From: Perkinsus olseni
Lineage: Eukaryota; Perkinsozoa; Perkinsida
Assembly (NCBI GenBank): GCA_013115125.1
Contig: JABANN010000400.1
Coordinates: 1-32,680, forward strand
Direction: 5' to 3'
Length of the DNA: 32,680 nucleotides
This document shows, one piece after another, positions 32,451 through 32,680 of the stretch. Both the position numbers and the translations under genes were made by a program. Each line of letters opens with the position of its first letter. Position 1 is the stretch's first letter. The notes below the pieces were generated by a model. That model had not been told where the DNA came from, did no database searches, and saw only the letters and a list, made by a program, of their open reading frames with translations.

Positions 32451-32680
32451 GGTAAACGCGAATGATGAGTGTGACAGAAGGGTACTGAAGAGATGCGTCA
32501 GTTATAGCATGACCATGTTGTGCAGCGCCAGCCGGGCGCGAGCTGTTAGCGTCGTGAGTTCGCTCGCCTGTGACGCCTGATTGTTGATCGATAGCTCATT
32601 GTTCATTGGAGACTTACTCAGTCTCGTTTTTACCTTCCTGCACATCATCGTCAGCTGCAGACATATACCTCTCAACTTAT

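Noticed and set aside
1-32680. CRISPR arrays, insertion sequences, rRNA or retroelement genes
   Set aside because: I looked for regular spaced repeats, transposase or reverse-transcriptase motifs and rRNA-like sequence and saw none.

Overview
The window is protist nuclear DNA. Genes are split by many short GT-AG introns (most 41-60 nt, a few about 30-36 nt), the encoded proteins are eukaryotic (spliceosomal SmE, a TLDc protein, TMEM245, calcium sensors), and intergenic gaps are small. A secreted PI-PLC-X protein and the general gene style suggest an alveolate close to Perkinsus. That assignment is inference from memory, not a search result. The first ~120 bases are a C-homopolymer tract and probably a contig edge.

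Layout. 1-3.6 kb: mostly unassigned DNA with a frame-shifted copy of a secreted-protein gene (890-1642) and one weak exon. 3608-4664 (+): secreted PI-PLC X-domain protein, 3 exons. It converges on the minus-strand block, with an 18-bp hairpin between the two 3' ends. From 5.4 to about 30.5 kb nearly every recognisable protein gene is on the minus strand. In map order these are: TMEM245-like AI-2E-type membrane protein (9 exons, with a 2.2-kb intron), galactokinase (6 exons), tRNA-Pro(AGG, on +), two-repeat YccF-domain membrane protein (4 exons), SmE (4 exons), TLDc-domain protein (at least 9 exons), an unrecognised 5-exon gene, a phytochelatin-synthase-like enzyme (2 exons), weak candidates, a HAD-type protein, a CBL/NCS-like four-EF-hand protein, a two-EF-hand protein, and candidate exons of unrecognised genes. 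The right edge has weak coding signals on both strands.

The genes do not form one pathway. Two calcium sensors lie side by side, and the PI-PLC-like and TLDc proteins are also signalling or stress-type families. The co-oriented, closely spaced minus-strand array recalls the gene arrays of dinoflagellates and perkinsids, where spliced-leader trans-splicing is known. No SL evidence is visible here.

The most unusual signal is in the non-coding DNA. It carries a clear excess of perfect inverted repeats with exactly one central base (at least 13 with arms of 8 bp or more, up to 24 bp, where about 0.5 is expected by chance). Seven of them cluster in the large TMEM245 intron. A second signal is a shared motif (AATTTCGTGGCGC) inside three introns of the TLDc gene.
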